Source: Ustilaginoidea virens (taxonomy: Eukaryota; Ascomycota; Sordariomycetes; Hypocreales; Clavicipitaceae). From it: a stretch of 64,000 nt of DNA. The translations under genes were made by a program, and so were the position numbers. The stretch lies in the NCBI RefSeq assembly GCF_000687475.1, contig NC_057318.1, forward strand, positions 4,650,001 to 4,714,000, given 5' to 3'. Positions 45,126 to 57,185 of the stretch are shown here, piece after piece. The notes under the pieces were generated by a model that saw only the letters and a list, made by a program, of their open reading frames with translations, had not been told where the DNA came from and ran no database searches. How positions within the stretch are numbered: position 1 is the stretch's first letter; each line of letters begins with the position of its first letter.

Positions 45126-47386
45126 ACCGGCGGCGGGCTAAAACGCGGAGGGCAAAAGCGGTGATATGGACAGGAGGAGTAGCGCAGGAGCGAGTGAGCG
45201 AGCAAGCTTGAGTTGGAGTGGGTAAATGCAGATGGGCTGACCATGTACTCCGTACCGTTGTGCTAAGCCGCAAGTCGCCAGCCATTCCGCCGGCCTGGCC
45301 CAGTACTTTGGGGGGGGGACTTTGGCTTTTGGGTCGAGGGAAGAGGGCCCAAACATCAAGCCACCATGCAGCAGCGGTGGGAGAGTGAGAGATGGATGGC
45401 CGGGACATAAGACAAGGACTCGGGAGTATATGATACATAACGAACCTTGGGGCTTTCCAGGCGCATATTTGATTTTGGTCCAGCCCAGAGCCAGAGCAAA
45501 AGTCGAAGAGATGAGGGGGACACGAACGCCGCAGGAAGGGAAGAGGGAAAAAAACCAAAAAGAAATCATAAAATAAAAAAAGAGCCCGCGAACTCGAGGC
45601 CAAAGGAAAGGAGCACCGGAGCCAAGAAAGATATGGCTTCCATGTGCCTTTCTTTTTTTCTTTTTTCTTTTTTTTTTTTTGAAATCATAAAAACGGCCAA
45701 AAAGAAGAGGGTAAAAAAAAAAAGGCAGGCTTATTATCGGGAGAAGGGGGGGGGAGGGGGGGCGGGGCACGGACAAGGGGTGTGGCGTGCGTCGACAAAA
45801 TATCAAATTCCACCTAGTAATTGGGGCGGCGGCCTAGCGCTCAAAGAGGGTGGCGGGATAACGAGTCGCATGGGAGGGGCCATGGGGGAGATGGAGGGGA
45901 TGGGCCAACGCATGGTAGAAACGTGACAGGGGGCCTCCTCTCTCTCGGACGGGGACTAGCCAATAAGAGACGCAGCAGCTGGGGCTCCCCCCCCCCTGGG
46001 AACGCTATCCTTGGGACCAGCTGCCCAATAGGGCAGTCGACGACCGGGGCCAAAAGGGCAGAAACCAGGATTCAGCCGGGACTTGCGCTTGCTGATCATG
46101 ACTGGCCCGAGCTGGGGGGACTGGGGGACTGATAATATCTCTCAACGACGAGGTCGGGGTTGGGCTTTTTGCAGGCCTCTGGGTCGGTGGCGCCTGGGCG
46201 CCTCTCGTCGTCCGCCTTTCGTCTTCCGCCTTTCGTTCTTCCGCCTTTCGTTCTTCCGACTCTCGCCTCTCGCCTCTCGCCTCTCTTCTTTGCTTTCGTC
46301 CTGAGCTGTGCCGTCTTGGAAGCTTCTTGACGCTTGCTGGTTGGGTTGCGGCCACAGGGGCGAAGCGGTGTGGGTAGCAGCACAGCCAGCAAGGTGCGGG
46401 CAAACGAGATGACGCCGGGCTTGCGGGTTTGCGGGCTTGCGGGCTTGCGGGTGTACAATGGGGCATGTACCGTGTCCCCCAGCAACACGTGATGACGACG
46501 TTTCCGCTGCTGCTGATGTTGCTGTTGTTGCTGGTGTTGCTTGCTGGTTGCTGGTTGGTGCCTTGCCGATGCTGCTGGGTAGTGGTGACAAGGCAGCCGG
46601 TGTCGACCGACTGACTGACTACCTCCTATGCAGTTCCAGGAGTCGCCATGCATCGCAGCGCAACCATGTCCCGTTGCCGCCCCTTGCCCAGAGCTTCTGA
46701 ACTGGCACACCACTAGGTGTTTGCTCATGGCCCCTTGTTGTTGTAGATTCTGTTGACGACGGCAAGGACCAAGGGGTGCCTGCGCGCACGCGTCCATGCC
46801 CCAATAGACACCATGCAAATGGTCCACGGCTCCATGCTAGCCCCCCGACCCCTTCTCCCCCGGGGGCACCATGTATGATGTATGCAAAACTTTCCCCAAG
46901 AGAGAAAGGGCATGCGCACGCTCTGCGCGACAAGGCCTGGGGGCTGTGGTGGGCTTTTGGCGTCTGTCTGCTTCGAGTCGGCCGAGAGAGCCAGTCTCGA
47001 CCAGCTCAACCTAGCCCTACTAGCTAGCCTAGCCGTCTCTTCGGATGGCAAGTCTACCGATGACAAGGTGAGGAGGATTCGACCTTCGACCATGCGAATG
47101 CGAATGCGTACGGCGCTTGCTCAATCCGCCTTCTTTTCTTTTGGTCTTTTTTGACCCGGTGTGACACTGTCCCGCTCAGCTCTTGATGCCAATGCCAAGT
47201 GAGCAGCTCCACCTGTCTGACTGGTTGCAAGATAACGGAAGTGACAAAGAGAAAAAGAGTTGGTGGTCCACTCGGCGCACCTCGCTCTTTCGACAGCCAC
47301 AGACTGCTTATTTGACGAAAGGCCCCACTGGGCAGCAACATGAATTGTGCGACCTGACTTTGGCTGGTTTTTCTTTTTTTTTTCTT

Positions 47387-47417
<31 letters not shown>

Positions 47418-49999
47418 GCTCATGGCGTTGGCGTTGGCGTTGGCTGCCGGCTGCCAGCTGCTAATCTCCACCATCTCTCATCGTATCCGCTTCGTTGCCC
47501 ACCGGGCTGGAGAAATAAGCGCGGCAGCCCAGCCGAGTCTTTTTTTTTTGTTTTGTGTTTTTTTTTGCACTTGGTGCGGCCGCCAGGCTGAGCTGCCCTG
47601 CACTTACGACTTCAATCGCCCATTGTTGAACCCTTTTGGGCCGTCGTTCCAATGCAAGGCCGGGCCCGCTGGATGCACACTGCCGTCTTGGTTCACGCGC
47701 CGTGCTCTTGAGGAGACAGCTACCCTTCCTTGAAGAGGAGCGAGAACCGGACGCGCCAGAGGAAGTGGGGAGGGGGCAACATGTACGAGGCAGAAAGCAG
47801 GGCCGGCGCTGCCGGGCACGGATCCCTGCCAAAACTCGAACGCGCCGCTTCCTTGTCCCTAGCCATGTGACATATTCGCTCGGTAGATGGAGCTAAATCG
47901 CAACGAGGGTCATGGCTATTTGCCAGCGTTGCAGCGGCAAAGCTGATGCTGATGGAGAGAAGGAGCTGGTGCGCTTGTCTTGTTATGCACATTTTCGGCT
48001 GGGTGTTTGCGCAACAACGATGCGAAGGAGTGTAGGCATACCCATACCCCTCCCTCCTCCCATCCCCGGGCCCTTGACCTGGTCACCCTAGTCAGAGGTG
48101 AAACAGGAGATGTGCTGCTGAGCCCACTGTTGTGTCCTGAGCTGGTCAAACTTGCGACCGGGTTCAATGGATGCTCGGGACTTGTTCTCGAGCTTCCATT
48201 AGCGACAGAATGCCGAATGGGGGGCTATTCTGTTTGTCGCTAGATCCAGTGCACACTCGAGCACCGGCAAACAAGGCAAGGGAAAGAAAGAATCGTCGTT
48301 TTGACAAACCTGGGACGAGTGAGACCAAGAAACGGGCCAACTTACGGGTTCGGTAAGCGGCTCTTCTTTGAAGTGACCGCGAACTTGCGGGTGGGAAGCC
48401 ATTGCCACCGTCATGGAGTCGACGCAGGGTTGAGAAAGCAGCTGTTCGACGCGGTCAGCTTCAGCCGGTCGTGTTGTTTAGCAGACGCTTCACCTCTGCT
48501 GAGTGATTTCTCCGCGTTGGACGTGCCGAAGGATGCGTGACTGGGAGAAGTAGATTTCCAAGGGTTCCGCCCAATAGCCGGCAAGAGAGTGAAATTTCTT
48601 TCTGTCAAGAAATCAGTAAAAAGACGCAATTATGTCGAGAGGGCAGCATGCTTAAAAAAAGGAAGAAAAAAAACGACTGGAGCGCTTTAGGCCATCCTCC
48701 AGTCCGGAACGGACGATGCTGTCCTGATGCATATAGTGGCAATATACTCCGCAACTGGGATTCTCGTCTCTTTTTGACGATGAATTTTTGTTGTGGGGGG
48801 GGGGCATAAAAAAAAGGCAAAAAAAAAAAAAAAAGACACACCGTCAGATGTCCTCGAAAAGAGCCAAGAGAGAAAGCCGTAGCCTTGTTGAGTCTCAATT
48901 TCCGAGAGATATAACAAGGTTTTGAGTACGCAGATAGAGTATGAGTGGCGGTTTGAATGGACTCAGTCTCGTTGCTACTGCTTGCAGATTAGCTCCATCC
49001 ATGCAGGGTGGGCGACGCTGACGCTGGTGGGCAAGGGTTGATGGGCGAAGAAGCGACCCGGTTGCACAGTCCGTGACCGTGTATCCGTGGCAATTAGTCG
49101 CGAAAGAGGGCACTCAGAACGTAGTTGTTGTGAGCAGCAAATCAAGTCATGTATGCTGCGCAGCCCTCGGTCATGCAGGTGTTACTTGGGCCCAAGGCGC
49201 ATGTTGCACATACCAAGGATGGAGTCCAAGCTGAGCACAGGACAAGCAGAAGCGGAAAAGTCTTTTGCGCTGTGGTTCTTGAGCTGGGGTGGGCACTTTT
49301 TTTCATCGTTCATGGAACCGTCAGCTTCCTGTCCTCGGACACGACAATGTTCAAGGAATGGCGAAGAAGGCGGGTTCCTGGTCGCATGCTTGTGGCGGCA
49401 TCTTTGCCAAGCAACTGAAGCTGGGAACGGCATGGCACGCTGACCGGGTTACCTTGAACTACCGAACCGGTAGTAGGCTTTTGTGAACATGGATTCAAAA
49501 CATGGTCAGGCACTGGCTGGGTATTCTGCCAACATGGCATACCGGAGCCACCACCCAAGAAAGAAGACCCTCTCCAGAGCACCGAACAACGGGGACTAAC
49601 GATTCCGACAAATCGGCACCACCCCAAAGCTCCAACGCCGAGGCGGGTAACAAGACTAGGGTCACTGGTACACAAAGGGTGGTGGGGAGGGAAGGGAAAG
49701 GAGAAGGGAATGGGGGGAGAGAGGGGGGGGAGGGGGGGGCAGGGCGGACAGGGGGCGACGGAGGAAAAAAAAAAAAAAAAAAAAAGACCACGGGGGGTTG
49801 GTTGTTCCTGAGTTGCTTGGCCAGTTTCGCCCAGATGCGTTTGAAGCTCGCACCGCACAATGCACCGTGGAGCCAATATGTACGCAGAGACATCAGAGCA
49901 AATTGAGGCTGAAGGCCATCGGCAACTAGCGGTTCCTGACTAGTCGAGAAGCCCACCACTGGGGTCTTGCGCCCCATCCATGGTTTGCGGCATCGGCAA
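44583..49999. other. gene-free, repeat-rich region, part 1
   Basis: No supported gene. It includes the 53-base A run (45070-45122), a TACTCCGTA motif (45246-45254), repeats around TTTCGTCTTCCGCC and TCTCGCC (about 46210-46290), GCGGGCTT units (about 46424-46450) and several T- or A-rich runs. Open frames are short or cross the homopolymers. The left end is the probable promoter and leader of the 42907 gene. Confidence 0.5.
45070..45122 (+). repeat. 53-base poly-A run
   Basis: The longest homopolymer in the window, about 490 bases upstream of the DUF8032-like gene start and T on that gene's strand. Confidence 0.9.
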
Positions 50000-52900
50000 T
50001 GATGAAGTGTGTGTGCATGGCAATACAAGAGAGCAGTGATCTTACCTCGACTACGCCCGCGGCAATTTTCCTAATGATATTCCCGAGGCTTTTCGAATGT
50101 CGTCTGATTTCCTTTTGGTTTCGGAGCAAAACTGGCGCCTGATGGGCAAAGGCCGAGAGCCAAGGTCAGCGCTGGCCCGGAACGAGAGAGGGACAAGAAA
50201 AAAGAAAAAGAAGGACGAAAAAAAAAAGGTCAACGGTAGGCACTTGGCATCAGCCCTGCCCGACCAAGAAGGAGAGAGGAGGCCATCCGTACCTAAAAGT
50301 CCCGCCAAACTCCCACTAGTGAGGGGTGAAGGGGGGAGGGGGCCGAAGCGACAGTGATTGACGGCAGTACGGAGTGCTGGCTGGTGAATCCGAGGCAAGA
50401 CTGTATTGTGTGTGTGGATGTGGATGATGGAGGGCACGGCAGGCTGGCGCTTTGACGGCTGCGTCGACAAACTGGATGAAACTCTGGCTCGCAACTCGAA
50501 TGGGCACAGCGAAACGACGTGAAACAAGCGACGATGAGGACGAACTCGAGTGAGTGTCTTGCAAAGAGACGGCGCCTATTCCGCTGCCGTTGCTGGAATT
50601 GTCGTATGCCGATGAGACAGACTCGCTGGAAGGGTGCTTTGTGAGGCGGCTGGAAAAGGTAACAATGCGACCATGACCTCCAACAAGCCTCTTTCTTTCC
50701 CTTCTGGGGGCCCACGGCACGGCCGGCGAAGGATCGTGCAAGCAAGGCCAGCGACTCGTGCGAGATGAGGCAGTATTGGTGCGAGATTGGTCGGCTTCGA
50801 GGACGTTGTAGCAGCACTTGCCAGGACCGGAGGCTGATGGCAAAGGTTTGGGAGAAGAGCAAGAAGCGAGAAGGAGAGAATAGTTTCAGTTGGCTTGTAC
50901 AGTATGGTCCCGTCCTTCGGCGCGGAAGGAGCACAGGGGGGAGGGGAGGGGAGGGGAGGGGGTGCGAGGGGGGGAGATGATGGTGCTGTGTACATGTGAG
51001 GTACGGCGGCCGGGGAGGGAGAGTGAACCCAACCGGAAGTCCCCTTTTATTACCGTTGAACCTTTTGCTGGTTGCTCCGCGTAGGAGTGTCAACAGCTGG
51101 CAGTACATGTGCAAAACAGTTGACACCAGACTGACTGCCAGGAGTTGCGCTGCCAGTCACATACGGACCCGAATTGCAAGGCCATCATCCATATCACGTT
51201 GGTCTTGAGCATCATCAATTTGTCAACAGCCTCAGCACAAGCCAGAGCAGCATCATTGCAACCTGCCCCGAGACGCGGGCGACAAGACAGAGAGAAAGGG
51301 GGGGCAAAATAAAAATTAAAAAAAAAAAAAAAAAAAAAAAACCCCTCTGGTAGGAAAACCGGAGAAACGGCCTTGCTCCTGTAACGGGTTAATTGGGTTC
51401 ATTGCATCCCGTAATGATGACTGCATATGAACGGGCTTTGGAATGGCCTCAGATAGGTCCCTCCCTCCTTTGCTCCTTCCCAACCTCATCCCGTTATGCT
51501 GCCGTGTGTGGCGCCAGCTCTTTTGGCTCGGAGCGACGGGAGCCAACTGGTTAGCGCCAAAACAACCCCAATCCAGTTAGAAGGGTCCGGTTGAAAAAGG
51601 GGTGGGGGGAGGGGCGGTTCAGATGACGCAAGCCATTGACGCTGATAAGCTTTCGTGCCTGTGGTTCTACTCCGTACCGTCTACCACCAGGTTAGGTTAG
51701 GTAAGCCACCCAAGGGAACCAGCTCCGTTACGCCGTTACACCTGCTCCGTACCGATCCGCAATTCCGCAATCCTTGGGGAAAGAAAGCTGCGCGCGGACC
51801 CGTTCCTTTTTTAATCTTAATTTTAATTTTTGTATTTTTTACTTTTTATTGCCGTCGTCATGCTGCCCGCGCTCTCAACCATTATCACCAGAACCAGAAC
51901 CAGAACTAGCACCGGCGCGCGGAAGGTGCCTGCCTGCATGTGGTGGTGGTCTATCGGCACGCCAAGACGCGTCTCCAGACGGTTGCGCGACAAAACTCAA
52001 ACGGAGTCGCATCACACCTGCAGGTCGGCGTGTCTGTTGGTGGACGGTGGACGGCAGGCAGGCAGGCAGGCAATGGGGGATTTGCCGGGCAGTGAGTCTA
52101 GCGACTCTACGTCCGCACTCCGCAGCGACCAGACCAGACCGGTCACTCTTTTTTTTTTTTTTTTTCTGCTATGGAGGCTGGAGGCTGGAGGCTGGCTGGA
52201 TGAAATTGCCCAACGGCCGGGCGGAGTCGGCGCTTCTTTGCACGGAATTGCCTCCGCTGCGACGCAGCACCCCAGGCACCCCCTCCCACTCCCCCCACTC
52301 CCCCCACTAATGACCAAGCAAGTGGCTGGGGGTGGGGCCGCTAGAAAGGGAAGTTTCATCCGCTCCTGTGACAGTTTGTCCCCCGTTTGCCGCGCCGGCC
52401 CTGGCCAATCAGCGACTGGCCGCTGCATCCCATGCTGGTCCTGCCAGCTGCTCAAGTTTTTTGGGTGACACTGGATGGCTGGAGCAGGTCTCCATGTTCA
52501 TGTCCGGATCTGTTTCGTAAATTGACAAAGCATGTGTAAAATAAAAAGGCTAAAAAAAATTAATAATAAAAAGAGGGAAAGAAAAGGAGAAAAGAAAGTG
52601 TTATTTCCCAGGTTGGCGGCAGAATCCATGCAGGTCAAGCTCGCTCGCTCACACACACACACACACGCACGCACATACGCACACATGGCAGGCATCATGG
52701 CGGGTGACCCCCCCCCCCCCCCCCCCCCCATATCGAGAAGCAGCGCGAGGGGCCCCTGACTCCCATGACTCCCATGACTCCCTCCCCCTGAGCAGCCAGA
52801 GCACGGATCCATGATCCATGTCCCTGGCATCCATCCCATGGCGTAGGCGGTCCGCTCTTCCGACGAGCCTAGACAGGACATGAGGGCCATGCGCCCCTTT

Positions 52901-55900
52901 GCCTGCTCGACGGCAGGCACTGCTTTCTTTGTACATGGTATTTTCCTCGGTGGACCATGGGGCTCGATGGGTAGATTGCTGTCCTGGTAGATTGGCATAG
53001 GGTAGGTGTTTTCCCCCGTCCTTCTTTTCTTCTCTCAGCCGGCAAACTGAGCAACGGTGACAGCCAGACATGTGCTCCGTACTTAGGCCGTTTGAATCTA
53101 CCGTAGTCTTTTGCTATCAAGTGCTGATGATGTCGACCCGGCTGTCGTGGCCCGGGGCAATCCGGTCGAATCTGCGTCGTCTCAAGTAGTCGAAAGAGGC
53201 GTTGGCTTTTCACGACGACACCCCCCTGCCGGGCAGGGCAGGCGGCTTTTGGTGACTGTCTATTGAGAAGCAGGGATGGGCTACAACGGGCATAGATCTG
53301 AAGCTCTCCGCTGTCAGCGGCGAGTGGGAATGGCGTCAAAAAAAAAAAAAAAGAAAAAAAAAAAAGATTGGCGCCAGCGGCTGGAACGTCTGAAAGTCTT
53401 CTGGAAGAGTGTGGAGATGATGGATGGATGGATGGGTATGGGCTGGGACCTGGGGCTGCAGGTGGCAGGTGGCAGGCAGGTGGCAGATAGCCGCAAGGCA
53501 CCAGACAGCACAGCACAGCACAGCACAGCACAGCACACGGCATCCCAGGACCAGGGCATCTGCGTCGAACAAGGCACGGCACCAGACACAAAGGACCAGC
53601 AAGGACCAGCAAGGCCAGCAAGGACCAGCAAGGCCAGCAAGGACCAGCAAGGCCAGCAAGGCCAGCAAGGCCGGCATGGCCGGCATCAATCTCAGCCCTA
53701 CACGGGCCGGGCCTGAGCTTGCATCCGACTCCAGCGTCCCGCGCCCTGCTTACAGCCTTACAGCAGACCAGACCGTTTCCCCCAGGTGCCGTCTCGAGGC
53801 AGCAAGCAACTCACACTTGGCAGCCAGGATGCCGATGTCACCCATGGAAAACAACCTCACAGGCCCCCCTTCCCCCCCAACTGGTTCCCATCGACGAGGA
53901 GACGCCAGGCCCCCCTTCCCGACCTAACTGCATCATCATTGTCCCATCCCCGAGCCTCGTGTGCCCCTTGCGAACCGAACGCCTCCACGGCTCAAACCCG
54001 CTGCTCGCCCTGACCACGTGGGCGTCGGAAGCGAGGTGGTGAAGGGAAAAAAAAAAACAAAAAAACAAAAAACAACAAAAAACAACAACAACAAAAACTC
54101 GCCGAAACCACCGCGTCCGATGCCCCCAACAAGCCAAAACACAGTTTGCAAAGCGTAAACAGCATCGTCTCCGCCGCTTTCGAAAATGGTGGGCCAGGTT
54201 GAAAACCGACGGCAGATTCGGAGTCCGTGGAAGCCGGTGCCAACTCGGGGCAACGGCCTGGTCTGGCGCTACGCGAATGAGATGTAAGTCTCGCAGAGAA
54301 GAAGAAGAAGAAGAAGAAGCACGGAGAAGAAGGAGCGACCCGGCCGTCCAATCATGGTGGGGTTCAATTTGTCTGCGCACCAATTCAAATGAATGGGCCG
54401 CGCGCCAAGTAACCTGCGAAGCGCGTTGGCGCAGGGCGGCTGACGTACGTTGACGCCGGCAGCATGACGCGGTAAGCTGGCAGCTACGGAGTTGTAGACT
54501 TGGCAATGTTGGCTTGGTAATGTTGGCTCGGCGACGCTGACTCGGTAGTGTTGGCTGGTAGTGTTGGCTGGTAGTGTTGATTGGTAATGTCCCCTCGGTA
54601 ATGTCGTCTCCGTACCAAGAGCTTCAACCTTGGCAAGCCCAGGCAAGACAAGACACCAAGACAACAGCTCGCGCTTAAGCGCGGCAAGCCTCGGCGCCAG
54701 CAGCCCCCTCCCGCCCTGGTCTTTTCCCTCGTCTTATCCACACCTTTTTCCTGTTCTTTTTTTTTCTTTTTATCTTGTTTTCTTCTTTTCTCTTTTCTTT
54801 TCTTTCCTTTTTTTGCTACACCCCCTCCCCTTCCCGACCGGATATGCATCGTCGAGGCAAATGCATGAATTGAATTCGAATCCCTATCCCGGCACAACAC
54901 AAATCGAAACCCGAAATTCCCTTGGCGGCCAATCATGCGACCGGATGGGGACGGAGCGGGGTGCCTGTAATCTTACCTTTTCGCTCTTTCTTTGTTTTCT
55001 TTGTTTTCTTTTATTTACTATTTTTATTTTATATATATCTAATTCTTTTTCCCCTTCTCTGCTCAAATGACTCCCAAATCCTTTGCTCGCACGCTCACTC
55101 ACCCCCCCCCCCCCCCATGTACGTCCTTCATCCAACGTCAGGGGCTCATTGTGGCTGATCAGGGGAAGGGGGATTGCAACTTGGCAGCAGGCACTGGCGG
55201 CAAGCACTGGCAGCAGGCGGCACGCCCGTCCAATGCGAGCCAGGCCCTGGTGACGGTGCATGATTTCTCCAGCTGGGCTGCGAAGCGCGTCATTGTGCTC
55301 CGTAGCCAAGCCAGTCCGACCCAAGCACCAAGGTACGACGCGTGCTAATAATGCAGCGTGCCGAGTCGGATAGCGGACTTGGTGCCGGGGGCGGATACGG
55401 GGGCGTCATGACGTCTGCGGGTGAGGGTCTCTGATGACTGTTTTCTTTTTCCTGTTTTCCTTTTCCCTTGTCTCTCCTTGGACGAGTATTTCAGGAAAAC
55501 CTGTTGGGCCTACGGCATCCATTGGTTCTCTCGTAAATCTTGGCAACTTGCGACGAAATTAGGCTTGTCCGTCAAAACCGGCAGAGCGCAAAGTCCAGCC
55601 CTTTCTTCCTACAGAAACAAGAAACAAGACATCATCGTGGCCAAGGCAAGTGGGGAAAGCCTCCAGAGAAGCCTGGAGGGAGTCGTCGATCCGTTCACAT
55701 CCGAGTCCCCAGGTGGGGGGGGGTATTAAGACGAGAAAAGCCGGGGGGGTTGCCAAGGGGAGATTGCAGATTGTCATGGCGAGGCCGCAACTCCGTGCTC
55801 GGTACTCCGTACAGAATCACAGTAATATCGGCACAAGAGGCTGACCGACAGAGAGTAATAAATCGGAAGCCCGTCTGGGGCGTCTGTCTGTTTGCACGGA

Positions 55901-56999
55901 CCGCGGTAGATGCCGGCTCCCACACCTCACCATCACTTGTGGGTACGGCAGCTTCCTGGCATTTAGAAAAGCTCACGCACGCTGCTACTCTCAAAGCTCC
56001 TCCGCAGCCCAGACGAACAAGGGACCGGGACAGGCGTAGCGCGGCGTAAGCTGTTTGGGCGAGGCAATGACTCAATTTCCCTGTCCAGCCGAGTTGACAC
56101 GGATTGTCGCGGACGCGAGGGGTGGCTGGGCCCGCGCGCCCCGGGAGAGGTTTTTTCTTTGCGGAAAAGGAAAAGGGGTGTGTAGGTGTGTGGGTCGAGG
56201 ACCAGACAGGACAGGACAGGACAGGACTGATGCGGCTGCACAGGATGGTACCGACTCGCGCAGCAACGATGGAAATTAACTAGAGGAGAAGAAGACGCGA
56301 TGCAAGACGAGCAAGAAACAAAACCATAATGTCGTCTTCAAGGCCGGTTGATAGCGCCTGGGCCCACGACCCCAGTACAGTCAGACAATCAGCCCACTGC
56401 TGCCAACAGCTGCCCACAGCCGACTTGCCAGCGCAGCCGCAACAGCCAGGCACCTACGTACCGGGTACCTACGCAGCACCACCCGCGCTGTACCCAGCCC
56501 CCAAGCCAACCGGCTGGCTGGGCGCCAAGAAGCCTCTCGCGCCCCTCCCCACCCCCCCCCCCCCCCCGGGGCTTCCGGGCCATTAGAAGGTTTCTATTAT
56601 TACCATCACCACCACCATTACTTTTCATCTATTTTCCTTCTTCTCTTCAGCTAAAAAAAAAAAAAAAAGAGGGAAATAAAAAAAAACAAAATAGAAACAA
56701 AACACGAGGGGGCGCGCGGCCGCCGGCAGCCGCGCGCGGGTGTGATGTGAGAATGACCGCGGAGCTTGGTGATATTAAATGCCGCACATGTGATATCACA
56801 CAAAACCCACGTGTTGCAAAGCTCGCATGATGAGAGCTTGACAAGGCGGTTACGTTGCGGGTCCGACAGGCTGCTTTGGGCTGCCCTGGTACTCGGGACT
56901 TGGCTGGTACTTGCTCGCTGCCCCGCTCTCTTGGGAGGTACGCATGTACCTGGACTGGTTCTGGCGTCCAATTTCTATTTCAGCGACCAGTCAGTCCTT
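50000..56999. other. gene-free, repeat-rich region, part 2
   Basis: No supported gene. It contains A runs near 49766 and 51318-51340, T runs near 52149, C runs near 52711 and 55101, CA repeats (about 52647-52668), TACTCCGTA at 51668 and 55803, GCACA units (about 53509-53535) and a 19-base-type AGGACCAGCAAGGCCAGCA array (about 53597-53672). A 277-codon minus frame at 50293-51126 has no recognisable domain. Confidence 0.5.
53597..53672. repeat. AGGACCAGCAAGGCCAGCA tandem array
   Basis: Imperfect tandem copies of a unit of about 9 to 18 bases, alternating AAGGACCAGC and AAGGCCAGC. The minus-strand frames read LLVLAGLAG and are low-complexity. Confidence 0.8.
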
Positions 57000-57135
57000 G
57001 AATTGATGACTTTGGGGCTTTTAGTCTGGCTGGGGACATCTGGACATGGCTTTACTAGGTACGGACTACAGGCCCTGCCAAGCGTTCATGGGGGTACATG
57101 CTTGTACCAGGTACCTACCTGTATGTTGCATTGCA

Positions 57136-57185
57136 CCGCACTGCACCGCACTGCACCGCACTGCACCGCACTGCACCGCACCGCA
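57136..57185. repeat. 10-base tandem repeat CACTGCACCG
   Basis: About five near-perfect copies (CACTGCACCG), which hold open the 362-codon plus-strand frame that was rejected as protein. Confidence 0.85.

Noticed and set aside
50293..51126. Open frame of 277 codons, minus strand
   Set aside because: Rich in Pro, Ser and Leu, with no domain, no family-like start and no splice partner. It is most likely chance in GC-rich, pyrimidine-biased DNA.
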